Source: Ectobius pallidus (Eukaryota; Arthropoda; Insecta; Blattodea; Ectobiidae). From it: a DNA stretch of 64,000 bases. The DNA lies in NCBI GenBank assembly GCA_964059195.1, contig CAXKWD010000005.1, positions 40,005,825-40,069,824 on the forward strand. Direction: 5' to 3'. The translations under genes were made by a program, and so were the position numbers. How positions within the stretch are numbered: position 1 is the stretch's first letter; each line of letters begins with the position of its first letter. The notes beneath the pieces are model-generated. The model was not told where the DNA came from, made no database searches, and was given only the letters and a program-made list of their open reading frames with translations. Below are positions 46,591 to 58,084 of this stretch, piece by piece.

Positions 46591-47340
46591 ATCCTCAATA
46601 TTTATTTACAGCAATGAATTACATCGATAGCTTCTATAATTTTTCAAAGTCCCATATCATTTATTTCCAAACCTACCTGATACCAATGCCAACAATACAC
46701 TGTTGTCATGTGAACTGTGATTTAGGTTTGATAATTCTGTGTAAAAAGAGATTAAGTATTTTCAAAAACATTTGATTTTTGGCATTTAAAATCAAAATTT
46801 TCCAAAATTCTATCTTAGTGAGCACTTACATTATGAAATGAAGGTACTGTCAAAATTCCAAGTCTCTACCTATTATAGTTTAGGCCCTACGTCGATTCCC
46901 TGTCATTAAGTCAGTCAGGAAAAAGCCTCTGATATATATAGAGATTTGCAATTTCCCAGAAAACTGCATTTTTTGTGCAAGTTGTCACATAAAATGTAAT
47001 TTACAAATACCACTAGAACCATGACTGTCTTAAATTTGTCAACAAAAGTGATTTGGGATTAAAATACGTTGAAAATCTGTTACATACATTCATACGTAAA
47101 TAAAAATTATGTGAATCACATAACTTACTCTACCCAAATGAAACTTTTGCCTTTAGTAATAAATATTATATATTATACTATGTTATAGAATTCGTTTACA
47201 TAATTTAACCAAAATAGTAGAGCAGTTTTCCAGAAAATCGGCAAAACTGACATTCTCGTCATGTAAAGTTGTAAAAATAAGGAGAAAGTAGTTACCATGT
47301 TTCAAATCGCATCCTCCACGGATACACAAGCTAAATACAA
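46591..47340. other. Unannotated stretch with a low-copy dispersed block
   Basis: A TGAATCACATAACTTACTCTACCCAAATG-type segment (about 47110-47140) has a diverged relative near 57060-57090. No gene recognised. Confidence 0.4.
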
Positions 47341-47872
47341 GGGTCGTCCAGAAAGTAAAGAACGATTTGGCATATCTGCATAATAACGAAAGATATCAAC
47401 AGGGAACTTTATTTACAAAGATACATTACCTTATTTTACTTCTCAATGTAATCGTCATTGCTATCAAGGCATTTATTGTAACGTGGTACGTGTTTTTAAT
47501 GCCGATGTTTTGCTCTTCTACCGCCTGAGCCTGGATTTTCTGCCAAGAAGACAAGAAATAAACGCAGATACCTGTTGTGCAACTCTTCAACGATTAAGAA
47601 GCGTTATCCAAAACAATAGACGTGGAAATTTGTCTGAAAAGGTGTTTTCGATTCACGACTAAGCTCGGTCTCATTCGGCTGTTCAAACACAGGCACATCT
47701 TCAACGTTTTAAGTGGAAAATTTTGGACATCCTCCTTACAGCCCTGACCTGGCAACCAGCGATTTTCACGTGTTTCCGAAACTAAAGGACTTTTTGGGTG
47801 AAAAAGAGTTCCCAATGTATGAAGACCTCAAAGCGGCAGTGACATGGTACGGGCAGAAGAAGTAAAAGTAGT
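47341..47872 (+). pseudogene. mariner transposon relic with terminal repeat
   Basis: It begins with GGGTCGTCCAGAAAGTAA, resembling a mariner terminal repeat. The coding part reads LQRLRSVIQNNRRGNLS, a broken SIHD-stop-ARSHSA (in place of HDNARPHSA), then HPPYSPDLATSDFHVFPKL and KDFLGEKEFPMYEDLKAAV. The region between the terminal repeat and this C-terminal half is mostly deleted. The same family occurs at 39030-39268. The minus-strand frame at 47594-47815 is a shadow. Confidence 0.85.
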
Positions 47873-48044
47873 ACCTGTATCTACAGCCTCTAATCTGGTA
47901 ATTTTATATATCAGTCTTTAAGTTTTAAAATGGAAAATACAAATAATTAAAATGTTAAAAATAGTTCCAGTTATGAGGAAACGCTAAAAAATACGGTTTT
48001 ACATTGTAAATAAATATAAAAGTGGTCTTAATATACTTTTAAAA

Positions 48045-48165
48045 GACTTCGCTTGAACCCTTGTAGCCGATCCGAGCGAGGTTTTCTCTGCGTTTCCCTC
48101 ACTCTATCAGGTGAATACCGGAACGCTGCACGACCCCAGCGAGAAAGATAACTGAACATAGCAAA
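48045..48165 (+). mobile_element. SINE body fragment
   Basis: GAGGTTTTCTCTGCGTTTCC, CTCTATCAGGTGAATACCGG and the downstream GACCCCAGCG resemble the body block of tRNA-derived insect SINEs. A B box is only suggested by CTTGAACCC at 48051. Confidence 0.4.
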
Positions 48166-49950
48166 AATAAGTTACATAGTTCTATTAGTGCTGAAGTGAG
48201 CAGCCAGGTCAACATACATATCCCCATTTATTTAGGATATAGAAGAATGATAAATGGAGCTATAAAACAAATGCACTGTAAAGTTCTTGGGACCGGAGTA
48301 TGGCCTATGCTCGAGGCCCCTAGCCAAAGAAGACATAATGTAGACAATCTTAAGTTTAAAATATAAAATATGTCGATGCAATATTGTTACTTCAGAACCA
48401 ATTCGGATGTAGGTCTACAGTAGCCACAAGCCAATGCAGACATTTTAAAGTATTTGCTGATGACCATCTCGGGAATGGGAACCGGTGTACCATTTTAACA
48501 AATAGTTTTCCTTTCGGATTGGTTAATACAGGCCTATAAGTGATCGCCTATTTTTATACGTGATTATAAGAAGAAGATGAATTAACAACATATCCAAGCA
48601 ATCATAATGATTTTGTGCTTTCAGTCACTCTACCGCTACAACTAGGCTATATATGCATTTTATGTTAATATAAATAATTTATTGAAAAAATATTGTAATT
48701 AGTTCCATTTGATGAAAACCTTAAACATGTACCCTTCCTACTTTGGCGTAAGTATACTTAATTGCATGTGTCCGAATACCCAATTAATTGGGGATACAGT
48801 CTGCCGTATATGCAGAGAACAATGCGTATGTACTAGAAGTATATTTTATGACTTCATAATAATATGTGGAAATATTAAAAAAAATTACTACCATGAAATT
48901 GGGTATGGGGACACATGAAACAAGTCCTATAGGCCTACTATCGTGAAATTAGGTGTATATGTTTAAGATTTTCATGAAGTGGCAGTATTACTATGTTCTC
49001 TTTAATAAATTATTATTTATATTAACGTAAAATGAATAAATGGTGTCTATTTTAGCAGTAAAATAGGCCTAGATAAAGTAATATTATAATTAATCCTGTC
49101 GCGGAAAATAGTGAGTGATTTAAAATTACATCTCAACATGCACTTTCTTGTAGTACTCGTACAATTAATTCCATTTTTCCTATTCCACCATACACGATAT
49201 TGCATTTACACAACCTAAAATTTAAGCCTGTTTATTTTGACCTTCTAACCTTAATCCTGATCGATTCACTTGCTGTATACGCCTTTGTGGGAGTAGCAAA
49301 TAATATTGCCTTACGTGCAATTGAAACTCAATATGGAAGTTGATGTGCTTCTGACGAGAATGTAGTTTATAACTTGGGATTTGCAATTCTGTGAGCTTAT
49401 GAGAAACCTCTATGCAAGTCTACACAACTCACTTAAACTATTTCTAACCGGAACGGAACCTCAAGCCCCACAAGATATTGAAGTTGGTCATCTGCTAACC
49501 TGTACTCCTGCATGGTTTTACACTATACGAATTGATGAAAATTGAGGAAGGATACTATAAATGGTAATTATATTCTTGCCTATATTTATAAAATCTCTTT
49601 TCCATTAAATAGAAATAGTTAAAATTACTCAAGCCCTGACATTATGACGTCTCCTAACGCACTCTTCTGATTATTGTAACGTAATACTTTATGGCTAAGC
49701 CTTGGAAATCATTGTTTCATTGCTCCACTTCTCTACCATTACTTCAAGAAGTCTATTAAAATGTTTGTAATTTTAATCATGGAAAAATAGAATTGTTTCT
49801 GCACATAAGCCTATTAAAATAAAAAGAGGATGTATATGCGATACAGTCACATAACATCATCTATCCAATAAAATAATAAATACTTTCTTCTCAACCACTT
49901 TTATTTTATTTTCCTAGGCCTCCGGTCACATTCAACCATCTGAAGGTAAG
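48166..49950. other. Unannotated stretch
   Basis: No gene, RNA or repeat family recognised. Confidence 0.45.
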
Positions 49951-49957
49951 AATAAAA

Positions 49958-51570
49958 TCAGGTAAACTGATATAAAAAAGTGCCGGTATGCTTTTTTTAA
50001 TCAGTGATAAACGCAATTATGATAGGCCCATGCAGAAAAGTTATTTTCGTAATAAATCTCAAAACAAAATGCGCTGGCAATAATAATAATAAAATGCAAT
50101 AGGCCTACGATTCGCTGATATGTCTGTTTCAAGTTTAAAGTAGCCTTAAATGTTATGAATGGATAAAAAGTCAATAAGAAATCTGTCAGGAATTACATTT
50201 GGTATATTGCTGCACACGCACGAATAAAGAAAATACTCACATTAAAATATAGCGTAATGTAAACATCGGTAGTCTACATGTCCATAGAATGAACAATATA
50301 ATATCAATATTCAACGGCTTGTTGTCTTAAATCTTTTGTTTACATTACTATTTAGCCTACACTGACATCGTTATGAAGAAACAAATCAATCAAGGCTGCT
50401 ATCAATATCATTATCAAAGGTCTAAGGTTTCACACTTAACCTTAATTCAAACTAGTATAGGCTACAGATATAAGACATTCTTAAAATGTATCAACATTTC
50501 ACAAAATACACTGGCGAAGAACTCTTACTTAATGTATGTAGGCCTAATTATTTCAGAGTAATATATCTTCTGTATGGGCCTATAACAGTATTCAACTTGA
50601 TGAACGAAGTAAACATCTGACTAGTTTGATAATCAATGTGTCATGGCTAACTATTGCAAATTCCAAAGCCGTAAAACGGTATGTTATCAGAATAACAGAT
50701 TTGCATTTGTTAAATCCTTTATAATATATTACCACAAAATAGGCCCTAAATTGGGCATTACTCCGATACCGGTCAACCGATTTTGTTCAATATCAACAGA
50801 CGTCTTTCCATGGACATTATAAATGCGTATACCAAGTTTCATAAAAATCCGATAAAGCGTATTTGAGTTACCGCGTCTTTAAAATAGACCTAAATTGGGT
50901 TTTACTCCGGTACCGGTCAACCGATTAGGTCCAAATTCAATAGGTTACTTCTCATGGACGTCATAAATGCGTTTTCCAAATTTCATGAAAATCCGAGAAA
51001 GCGTATTAGAATTATGAACTCCGTGGCGCTACATCCCTGAAGGGACAAGGCCTACCACCCGACAGCTGCATCATCTACCATAGGCAGATGGCAGGATTGG
51101 GGGCATGTGGTCAGCATGCCAACACCCACGGCCGTTTATGGTGGTTTCCATGACCGGAGCCGCTATTTCTCTATCAAGTAGCTCCTCAATTTGAATCACG
51201 AGGCTGAGTGCACCCCTACCAGACCTCCCTACCTCAGAAAAATCCGAGGAGGTACCGGGGATCGAACCCGGGCCGACGGATCTGTAACCACCAGACCACA
51301 CCGGCGGTCATTTGAATTATGGAGCCTTTCTAATATAATACTATTAAAATAGGCACTAAATTGAGAATTACTCCGGTACCGGTCAACCGATTTGGTCCAA
51401 TATTAATAGGGTTCTTCCCATGATGACGATAAATCCGTATACCAAGTTTCATTAAAATCCGATTAAGCGTATTTGAGTTATCGCGCGTACAGGCACACGC
51501 ACGGACGGACAGACGGACAGACATTTTCCCGTCCCCACATACAATTTCATAAAGTACCATACTGGCACTT
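49958..51570. mobile_element. Helentron/DINE-like candidate (copy 2) with nested SINE
   Basis: It starts TCAGGTAAACTGAT followed by AAGTGCCGGTATG, and ends CATACTGGCACTT, as in 34865-36099, with AATAAAA again outside both ends (49951-49957, 51571-51577). Minisatellite units remain at about 50742, 50890 and 51345, and a short GGACAGAC run lies at 51503-51525. A SINE interrupts the third unit. Confidence 0.65.
51017..51313 (-). mobile_element. tRNA-derived SINE with 8-bp target duplication
   Basis: It is flanked by GAATTATG (51009-51016 and 51314-51321). On the minus strand the head reads GGTGTGGTCTGGTGGTTACAG (A-box region) and CCCGGGTTCGATCCCCGG (perfect B box and T stem). The body includes GAGGTCTGGTAGGGGTGC and a GGCCTTGTCCCTTCAGGG hairpin near the 3' end. 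The open frame 51071-51301 is not a gene. Confidence 0.88.
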
Positions 51571-51799
51571 AATAAAATCGCTTTATCACTGGCGTCATGT
51601 TTATTTCAAACTATTAAAACTTAAAATGTTCTTAAACCATAAGTAAAATTAACTTATTGATGCCTTCTTCTTACTGTTGTAAAGAAAGTTATTTTACTGA
51701 TCGAGCTCTTAGTATTAGCATTTCGTGTACCAAATCTGAACAAAATCGTTGAAGTTTTCGACAAAAATGCGAAAACTGAAATTTTCATCTAAAATGGGA

Positions 51800-52141
51800 G
51801 TAAAAATAAGATACGTCATCACCTATCATTCTATTACATCTCCGAAAGATATCTAACCCAAATATAATATAATCTCGACCTACAAATGTTCTTCACAGAC
51901 ACAGACACTACACATACATTCGCACGTTCCTGAAAATGAGATTTTTGGATTGAAGGAACTCAAATCATGTATTTATGCTGAAAATTCTAAATCAAATTTC
52001 GACAATACTTCCTCTTACTACCTATGGTATGGGAAGAGGATCATCGTGTAACATCCTCGAAAGATATCTAACCCAAATGAAAAATGTTGTTTTTACACGT
52101 TTTTTTCTTCTGAGCTATGCTCTTCACACATTGGCCTACTC

Positions 52142-52180
<39 letters not shown>

Positions 52181-52290
52181 TGTTTCTGAAAATGTATTAT
52201 TGGATTCAGGAGACCTCAGAACATGTATTTAATGCTGAAAACTCGACATCGAATGTCGATAATACTTTCTCTACAAATGGATGGGTAGAG
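51800..52290. repeat. Diverged duplicated block with GA microsatellite
   Basis: CGAAAGATATCTAACCCAAAT occurs near 51842 and 52058, and TTGGATT...GTATTTATGCTGAAAA-type blocks follow each. A pure GA run lies at about 52148-52179 in the second copy. Confidence 0.7.
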
Positions 52291-52769
52291 GAAGTAATAA
52301 ATAACATAGAATTTTACCTAGAAACGAGAAATTCTGCATATACCACTTTCTTCCGGTGAAAAATAAAATGTAATTTTTAATTTTGCGTTTTATTCAACAC
52401 TCTCCCTTGTAGACATATACGAGAAAAATAAGATTACATCCCCTACTCTTTGTATATTAACAACGTTGTCCAGCTTTGAACAGAGCAGGTAGCAACTTAT
52501 TCCTTTGAAATATTAGCCTACTAACAATCTGCGAAAGTTCAGATAGGGTTTGATGACACGCCTGATGTTCCGTACTATGAGTCTGCAGGTGCGTAGGTGC
52601 AGTATGTGGTTGGTCTTAGATGCCTTTCATCATGCAATAAACTTGTTAGTAATTGCTTACCTTTCTAAACTACTATCACAACTAACATCAAAGCAAAACA
52701 CAAGTACGCACCCCAGGGATGAAAATGTATGACGCATTACAATTAGATGTGATCTTATAGTGTACCAAA

Positions 52770-53075
52770 GAGAGTGAGTGAGTGAGTGAGAGAGAGATAG
52801 AAGAAGAAAGAGAGTGAAATAACAAGTAGACTGTAGACAAACTTTGGCTGATAACAGATACTCGTTACTGGTTATTCCGTACAAAAATACTTTACATTCT
52901 ACCTTCAAGAAAACTGTAAGAGATTTTTTTTTCAGAACATCAGCTTGCTCCTTTATAAGGTGTATAATGCTATAATCCGTGCAAAAATCCGTAAAATATT
53001 TTACATTCTACCCTCGAGAAGAATTTTTTTTTTCAGAACAACAGCTTACCCTTTTCAAGAGGTCATAATTATGAA
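52770..53075. repeat. GAGT run and a tandem pair of about 105 bp
   Basis: A short GTGA run is at 52772-52793. Two copies of a TTTTACATTCTACC...TTTTTTTTCAGAACA segment begin near 52890 and 52998. Confidence 0.7.
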
Positions 53076-53607
53076 AAACTTTCTTATGTCATAAAAACTT
53101 AAAATTCAATTGAACAAAACTCATTTCTGCATCATGCCACACCATTTTTAAAAACAGTTTATCAGTTTCATGCCAGTGTTGTTTTACATGGTAATCTGCA
53201 ATTAAATCTCGTTTACTACAGGCGAAATAATGTACACAAGTTAAAACTCAATTAAAACCAATAACCTTGGAATGAGAAGCATAAACTTGTGCAATAACTC
53301 AGAAAATGTTTAAAAGCTTGTTTATACACATTTAAGCTTATGTCATTAGGTAAATTCATTGCTCAAAAGGTAAAAAAATCACATCTCATCAATGCTGGGA
53401 TGAATAAGACCTAACCAATAAGGAATGTGTACAATGCACCGCAACATTAACTACCAAGTTAAGTGTGTTCAAGGTAGCAAAGCCTAACTCATGAACTTCC
53501 AACTCAATGCTATTCTGTCTATGAACTCCAGATTCCTCCCATCTCATTTCACATACTGTATGATCTTATTCTGGAACTAGTAAAGCTTATAATATAATCC
53601 TATAAGG

Positions 53608-53773
53608 GCCGATTGTATAAACAGTTTGATCTTGGATCAGAGACTAAATTGATCTCAGTTCACGCTGAACTCGGAAATTTTTGTTGTATAAACGCTTCGC
53701 ACCGTTCGCACCGTTCGCACAACCGTTTAATACTATGTATAGTTCTTCTTCCTGGTTAGTATTAAACGGTTGT
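53608..53773. mobile_element. Possible DNA-element end with a perfect hairpin
   Basis: GGGCCGATTGTATAAACAG at 53608 resembles ends of some DNA transposons, but no matching inverted end was found. At 53719-53735 and 53757-53773 a perfect 17-bp inverted repeat (ACAACCGTTTAATACTA) with a 21-base loop follows three CGCACCGTT direct repeats. Confidence 0.35.
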
Positions 53774-55865
53774 TTTTATAATAATGATAGTTATACCATC
53801 AAAAGAGGAAGTGAGCAAAGGCTAACTGTATAAAAGACATACATATTGACAGACTTATATTTCAATAAGTTATCCTCTGACTTATGACAACATTTGAATG
53901 TTTTATTTAAATAATGCTTATATTTTAATTCCAGTTATATTTTAATCTAATAAGTGACAATTTTTATCCAATTTGACTTCATTGAGCTCAATGATATTTA
54001 ATATTTTAGATTAATTGATACACTTAATATACAATCTTACTTTTAAATATCTTAATAAACCACATTATTTCATAGTTCATTCATTTATTTTCCTCTCTCT
54101 CATAAACTTCAGCTTATTGTTACATCTGTGGTATATAGGCGGATTCTACAAAACTACCATATATTCTACTATACCATAGGAAAAATGAAACTAATTAATA
54201 TCCATTTAAGTTAATATCATTTAAATATAATACACTAACAACAGAAAAAATTGACAATCAATAGTTCCTTTTCTGCCCCTACTATATAGACACAGATCCT
54301 GAACTCCTGATATGTTTTCGTAGCTAAAAGGAATATAAACACAGTTGAAATTTTAAAAAATGCTAATAATTGCACTGAAAGAATACTTCTGTACTTCTTC
54401 TATGCGGTTATTAATGTCTACTCTGGTTATACGTGGTACCAATATTACTTTCTTGAATATTGTCGCAAAAATACTGTTGAATGTCATACAGTACGAAGCA
54501 GAGCGACAAATACAGTACTATACATTATATTGCTGGTATTAAATATGAAATTTGATTCAATACGTCATATATTGCTATTTTTATAAAATGAATGCAAATT
54601 GACTTTAACTATTTATGAGATAGTTATGTTGGTTTCCGATACAACCAAAGACCTAATTTATATAGTAGAAAGTATGGGTCGGAAATTAAAGTTTTTCATC
54701 ATGGGTTACTGGTTTCCTTTGTTCTTTATATAGGCTATGAGAAGTGTGTAGGCCTACAGACAGCGCAATGGATAGTCTGAAAACATGTAAACCCACGTCA
54801 TTGACTGTTTAAACTACCCTCATTTTAAAATAAACGCAGGGATGAGCTGGCCATTTAATATAATGTGCTGAATGGAAGTGAAAGAATCCTGCAGATTTCT
54901 ACCGTGACTTTTTCTGTTAAATATAACGAAAAGTCTAATACCAAATTTATCCCAATTTACATCTAGCAGAGTAATATACTTTTTTCAAACTTTTAGAATT
55001 CTCCTTTTCCTAACTATCACGTGTCCGAGCTTAATTTTTTCGTTCTACAGAACGAAGTAACGAACAGAACCAATTAATCCTTCGTAGTTTTCAATAACAT
55101 TAATAATTTCTGGTAAATAGGGAGAATGGTTATTAAAAAAAGAGTTCCGGTGTGCTTATACTAATTTTCATGAACCTCTGTAATAAAAAACGCAAAAATA
55201 ATGATTTCTTATTATTTTCTTTACCAACATGAATAGAAGTTAAGGAGTACTCTTCGATACAACAACATTGAAAGTGATGTTAAATTAAATGCATGAAAAC
55301 AGAAACTGACACTTTCTTAATTTCTCATAAAAAATAACATCATTAAATAATATTAATACAAACTGGTTCTTATGCATATAGGCCTGATAATAATAATAAC
55401 TTATAATCATAATACAATTATATTAATAACGGCCTAATAATAATGACTATTTCATTATTTAATAATGACAACAACAACCATTGTAACCAAACACAAACCT
55501 AACATTGGAGACTGAATACATCTTATCATTTGAAAGAAAACAAAATGAACTAATCTGGAAATACACTGAACCTTCGCTGAACACCTTAATAACGTATTCA
55601 TACACCATTTCTAACAACAACTTCAAGTGTTCTAGGAACGGATTGAACGGATTAAATAAGATGTTGGAATTGATGTGGTTCATTTTTAAGACGGTTTTAC
55701 ATCAAATGAGCTAGTACAGTTTTTTTTCTTCTTCTTTTTCTTCGAATTTTAACATCACCAACGCAGCGAAACAAAATGCAAATTATCGAACAGTCTGTTT
55801 CCACTAAATGGATAGATATTGGTATAGGAGCTATTACTGGAAAGAGAAGTTGTACAGCAAAATGT
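53774..55865. other. AT-rich stretch with no recognised feature
   Basis: No gene or repeat family recognised; TAA/AAT-rich patches near 55388-55470. Confidence 0.45.
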
Positions 55866-55945
55866 TAAGTAGTCTCTGTAGCTCAGTGGCAGAGTACTAA
55901 TCCTGTAAAGGAAGGGTTGTATGATCAAATCTGTCTAAATGCTCT
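55866..55945 (+). mobile_element. tRNA-like sequence (SINE head or tRNA pseudogene)
   Basis: GTCTCTGTAGCTCAGTGGCA matches a tRNA acceptor/D-arm start with an A box. An anticodon-like arm (CCTGTAAAGG) follows. The B-box position reads GGTTGTATGATCAAATC, badly degraded, so a functional tRNA is unlikely. Confidence 0.4.
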
Positions 55946-56369
55946 TACTTTTTATTCATAGAATATATTATAATCATTCATTGTTTGACAATAAGAGTTC
56001 GAATACTTGGACTACATGTATGAGTTTAAAAGTGTGGGTTTAAATTTTCCATTATGAAATATATTTTAAAATATTTAGTTCCTGCAGACTTCAATCGTTC
56101 CGTATACATTTTCATTCATACTTGAATATTATTTATTGAACATACAGTTTTATGAACCCTATTTTACCTGAAGGTACATTAGGGTTATAGTTTTTACAAA
56201 TTTAATTTGTAATTTACATATTTATCTTCCTCTATTTGGCTATGATACACCATTCCGTTCTATAACTAGCAGTGCTGAGCATTACACCCAATCACCCTGG
56301 TAACTTTAAACTATAATCGACTATGTACATAAGAAAGAAAATAATAAAATTGTCTAGAACAACATTTCC
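55946..56369. other. Unannotated stretch
   Basis: No recognised feature. Confidence 0.45.
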
Positions 56370-56790
56370 TTATAAATACCTAGGTATATGAAATAATGGT
56401 TTAGCGTAAAGAAGTTTACAATAATCTAGATGTCCTTTTAAAACGTGTTTTTCTCTTTCAAACACTGGACAGTTAAATAAAAGATGTTCTACAGTTTGTT
56501 GTTCTCCACATATACACAGGTATCCATTTTCTCTTATCACTTTGAATCTTTCGCAATAGGAGCCAAAATTCCTATGTCCAGACAGAAATTGGGTCACTAT
56601 GAAATTGGATTTAATAACACTTCTAAGACGTACTTTAATCATTGGAAGAAAGTATCCCTAGTAACGAATCCTTTTGTGGTACTGAGCCAGTTGTTGTTCC
56701 ATTTAACCAGAATGTGCTCTTTAATGCGCTTGAATAATGGTATTCTGTGCATATCTATTATCGCCAATGAACCTTACACTAGTTGATTAT
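56370..56790 (-). pseudogene. LINE ORF2 C-terminal fragment
   Basis: Read on the minus strand: HILVKWNNNWLSTTKGF, then after a stop TQFLSGHRNFGSYCERF, LCICGEQQTVEHLLFNCPVFERE. The CxCGxxxxxxxHLLFxCP zinc-like motif after an SGHGxFxxY segment is characteristic of the C-terminus of R1/jockey-type LINE proteins, past the RT and RNase H regions. The remainder of the element is absent. Confidence 0.8.
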
Positions 56791-57394
56791 CTTAGAAAAG
56801 CACTAGAAACAAAGTGTTCTTGTAAAGTGATAGACAGAATCGTCCTGTATATTTGACTCAATGTAATATATAGCTTCGTTACAGTTTTTAGTTTTCGATG
56901 TACCTAGGTATAATGTTCATAAACACACGTTTTTTACTTTAAATATTTTAGGATTCAAGGGACTTAAATCATGTATAAGCCTATGTACTGAAAACTCAAT
57001 GCCCATTGGCTACATTAAAATGACATAATATTATTCGTTTAATATTTTAAAAATCTGATGTGAAACTCACATAACTTCCTCTGCCCAAATAAAGTTTTAT
57101 CTCTTAGTACAATATTTTATGCATTAAATTCTCTTCATGTAAATCTGATATATAAAATCTAAAGTGTGTATGTGGGTTGTGGAAAAGTGGGTATGTTCCT
57201 TATACAAATTTACATTTCTTGAGAAATTTGCAAGAAATTTGTATACATACCAGTTCAGCCCGTGAAGTAACGCGGTCAACATTGAAATTCAAACAAACCA
57301 CTCCTTCTGTTGAAAATTTATATAATTTCTGAGAATATTATACTGAATTAATTTAATGAAAATGCAATTCAGTTCTCTTGACATCAGTGTATTG
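56791..57394. other. Unannotated stretch
   Basis: Only a diverged block shared with about 47110 was noticed (near 57060). Confidence 0.4.
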
Positions 57395-58070
57395 TTTGCA
57401 GCGTGCACATAAAGGCTTTGGGCTTTACAAATTAGAGAAGCTATCGAAGAATGAAATACTCTAAAACACTGCACAATGTGTTGCAGTCTCATAACTTTCT
57501 CTACCCTGGACATGGATAATATTATTTTTCTCTTCACATTTTGATGTGGAATAAAAGGTCGTATTGCGGGGACAGCTTAATCCAGTTGTCTCAGCCTGAG
57601 TGTGCCAAGGAGTAAGCTACAGTATATCAGAAGTCGGTAAAAAAATGCTATCCACTGATACGTTATTCATCGCCGTAAGTATTACTTGCGAAATAGGGAT
57701 GATTGTAGTAAGCTAAGCGTGTAAAAAGAGATAAAATAAATCGGAACATTTTTAGTCCTATATGCGCAGCAAAAATGTATGTCTCATATTTTTGGGGAAG
57801 AATGTGTGAAAGTGATATTGATTTTATTTCGATTTTAACCCAGAAATGGTTGTATGACAACATGAAAGTGGGAAATGAAATCTCGCATAAAGACAGTAAA
57901 ATGTTCAGATAGTGGAATTTTCAGTTCTTCATAGTTTAATCCCTACCAGACATGGTATGTAGAAGCAACGGGTTGCAAAAAATTCTAAGTTTTCTATCAG
58001 GGATAAAATATATATATATATCTGAGGGAATAGTTTGAGTGTGATATGTCGTATTTCTTCTCTTCAAACT
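57395..58070 (+). mobile_element. Helitron-type repeat, family B (copy 5), 3' truncated
   Basis: Shares GCACAATGTGxTGCAGTC, TTTTGATGTGGAATAA, GGTCGTATTGC and CTGAGGGAATAGT blocks with copies 2 and 3. It lacks the terminal hairpin because LINE sequence begins near 58085. Confidence 0.68.
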
Positions 58071-58084
58071 CTTGAATTCAATTT

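Noticed and set aside
55866..55945. A functional tRNA gene
   Set aside because: The A box looks good but the T-arm/B-box region does not pair or match consensus.
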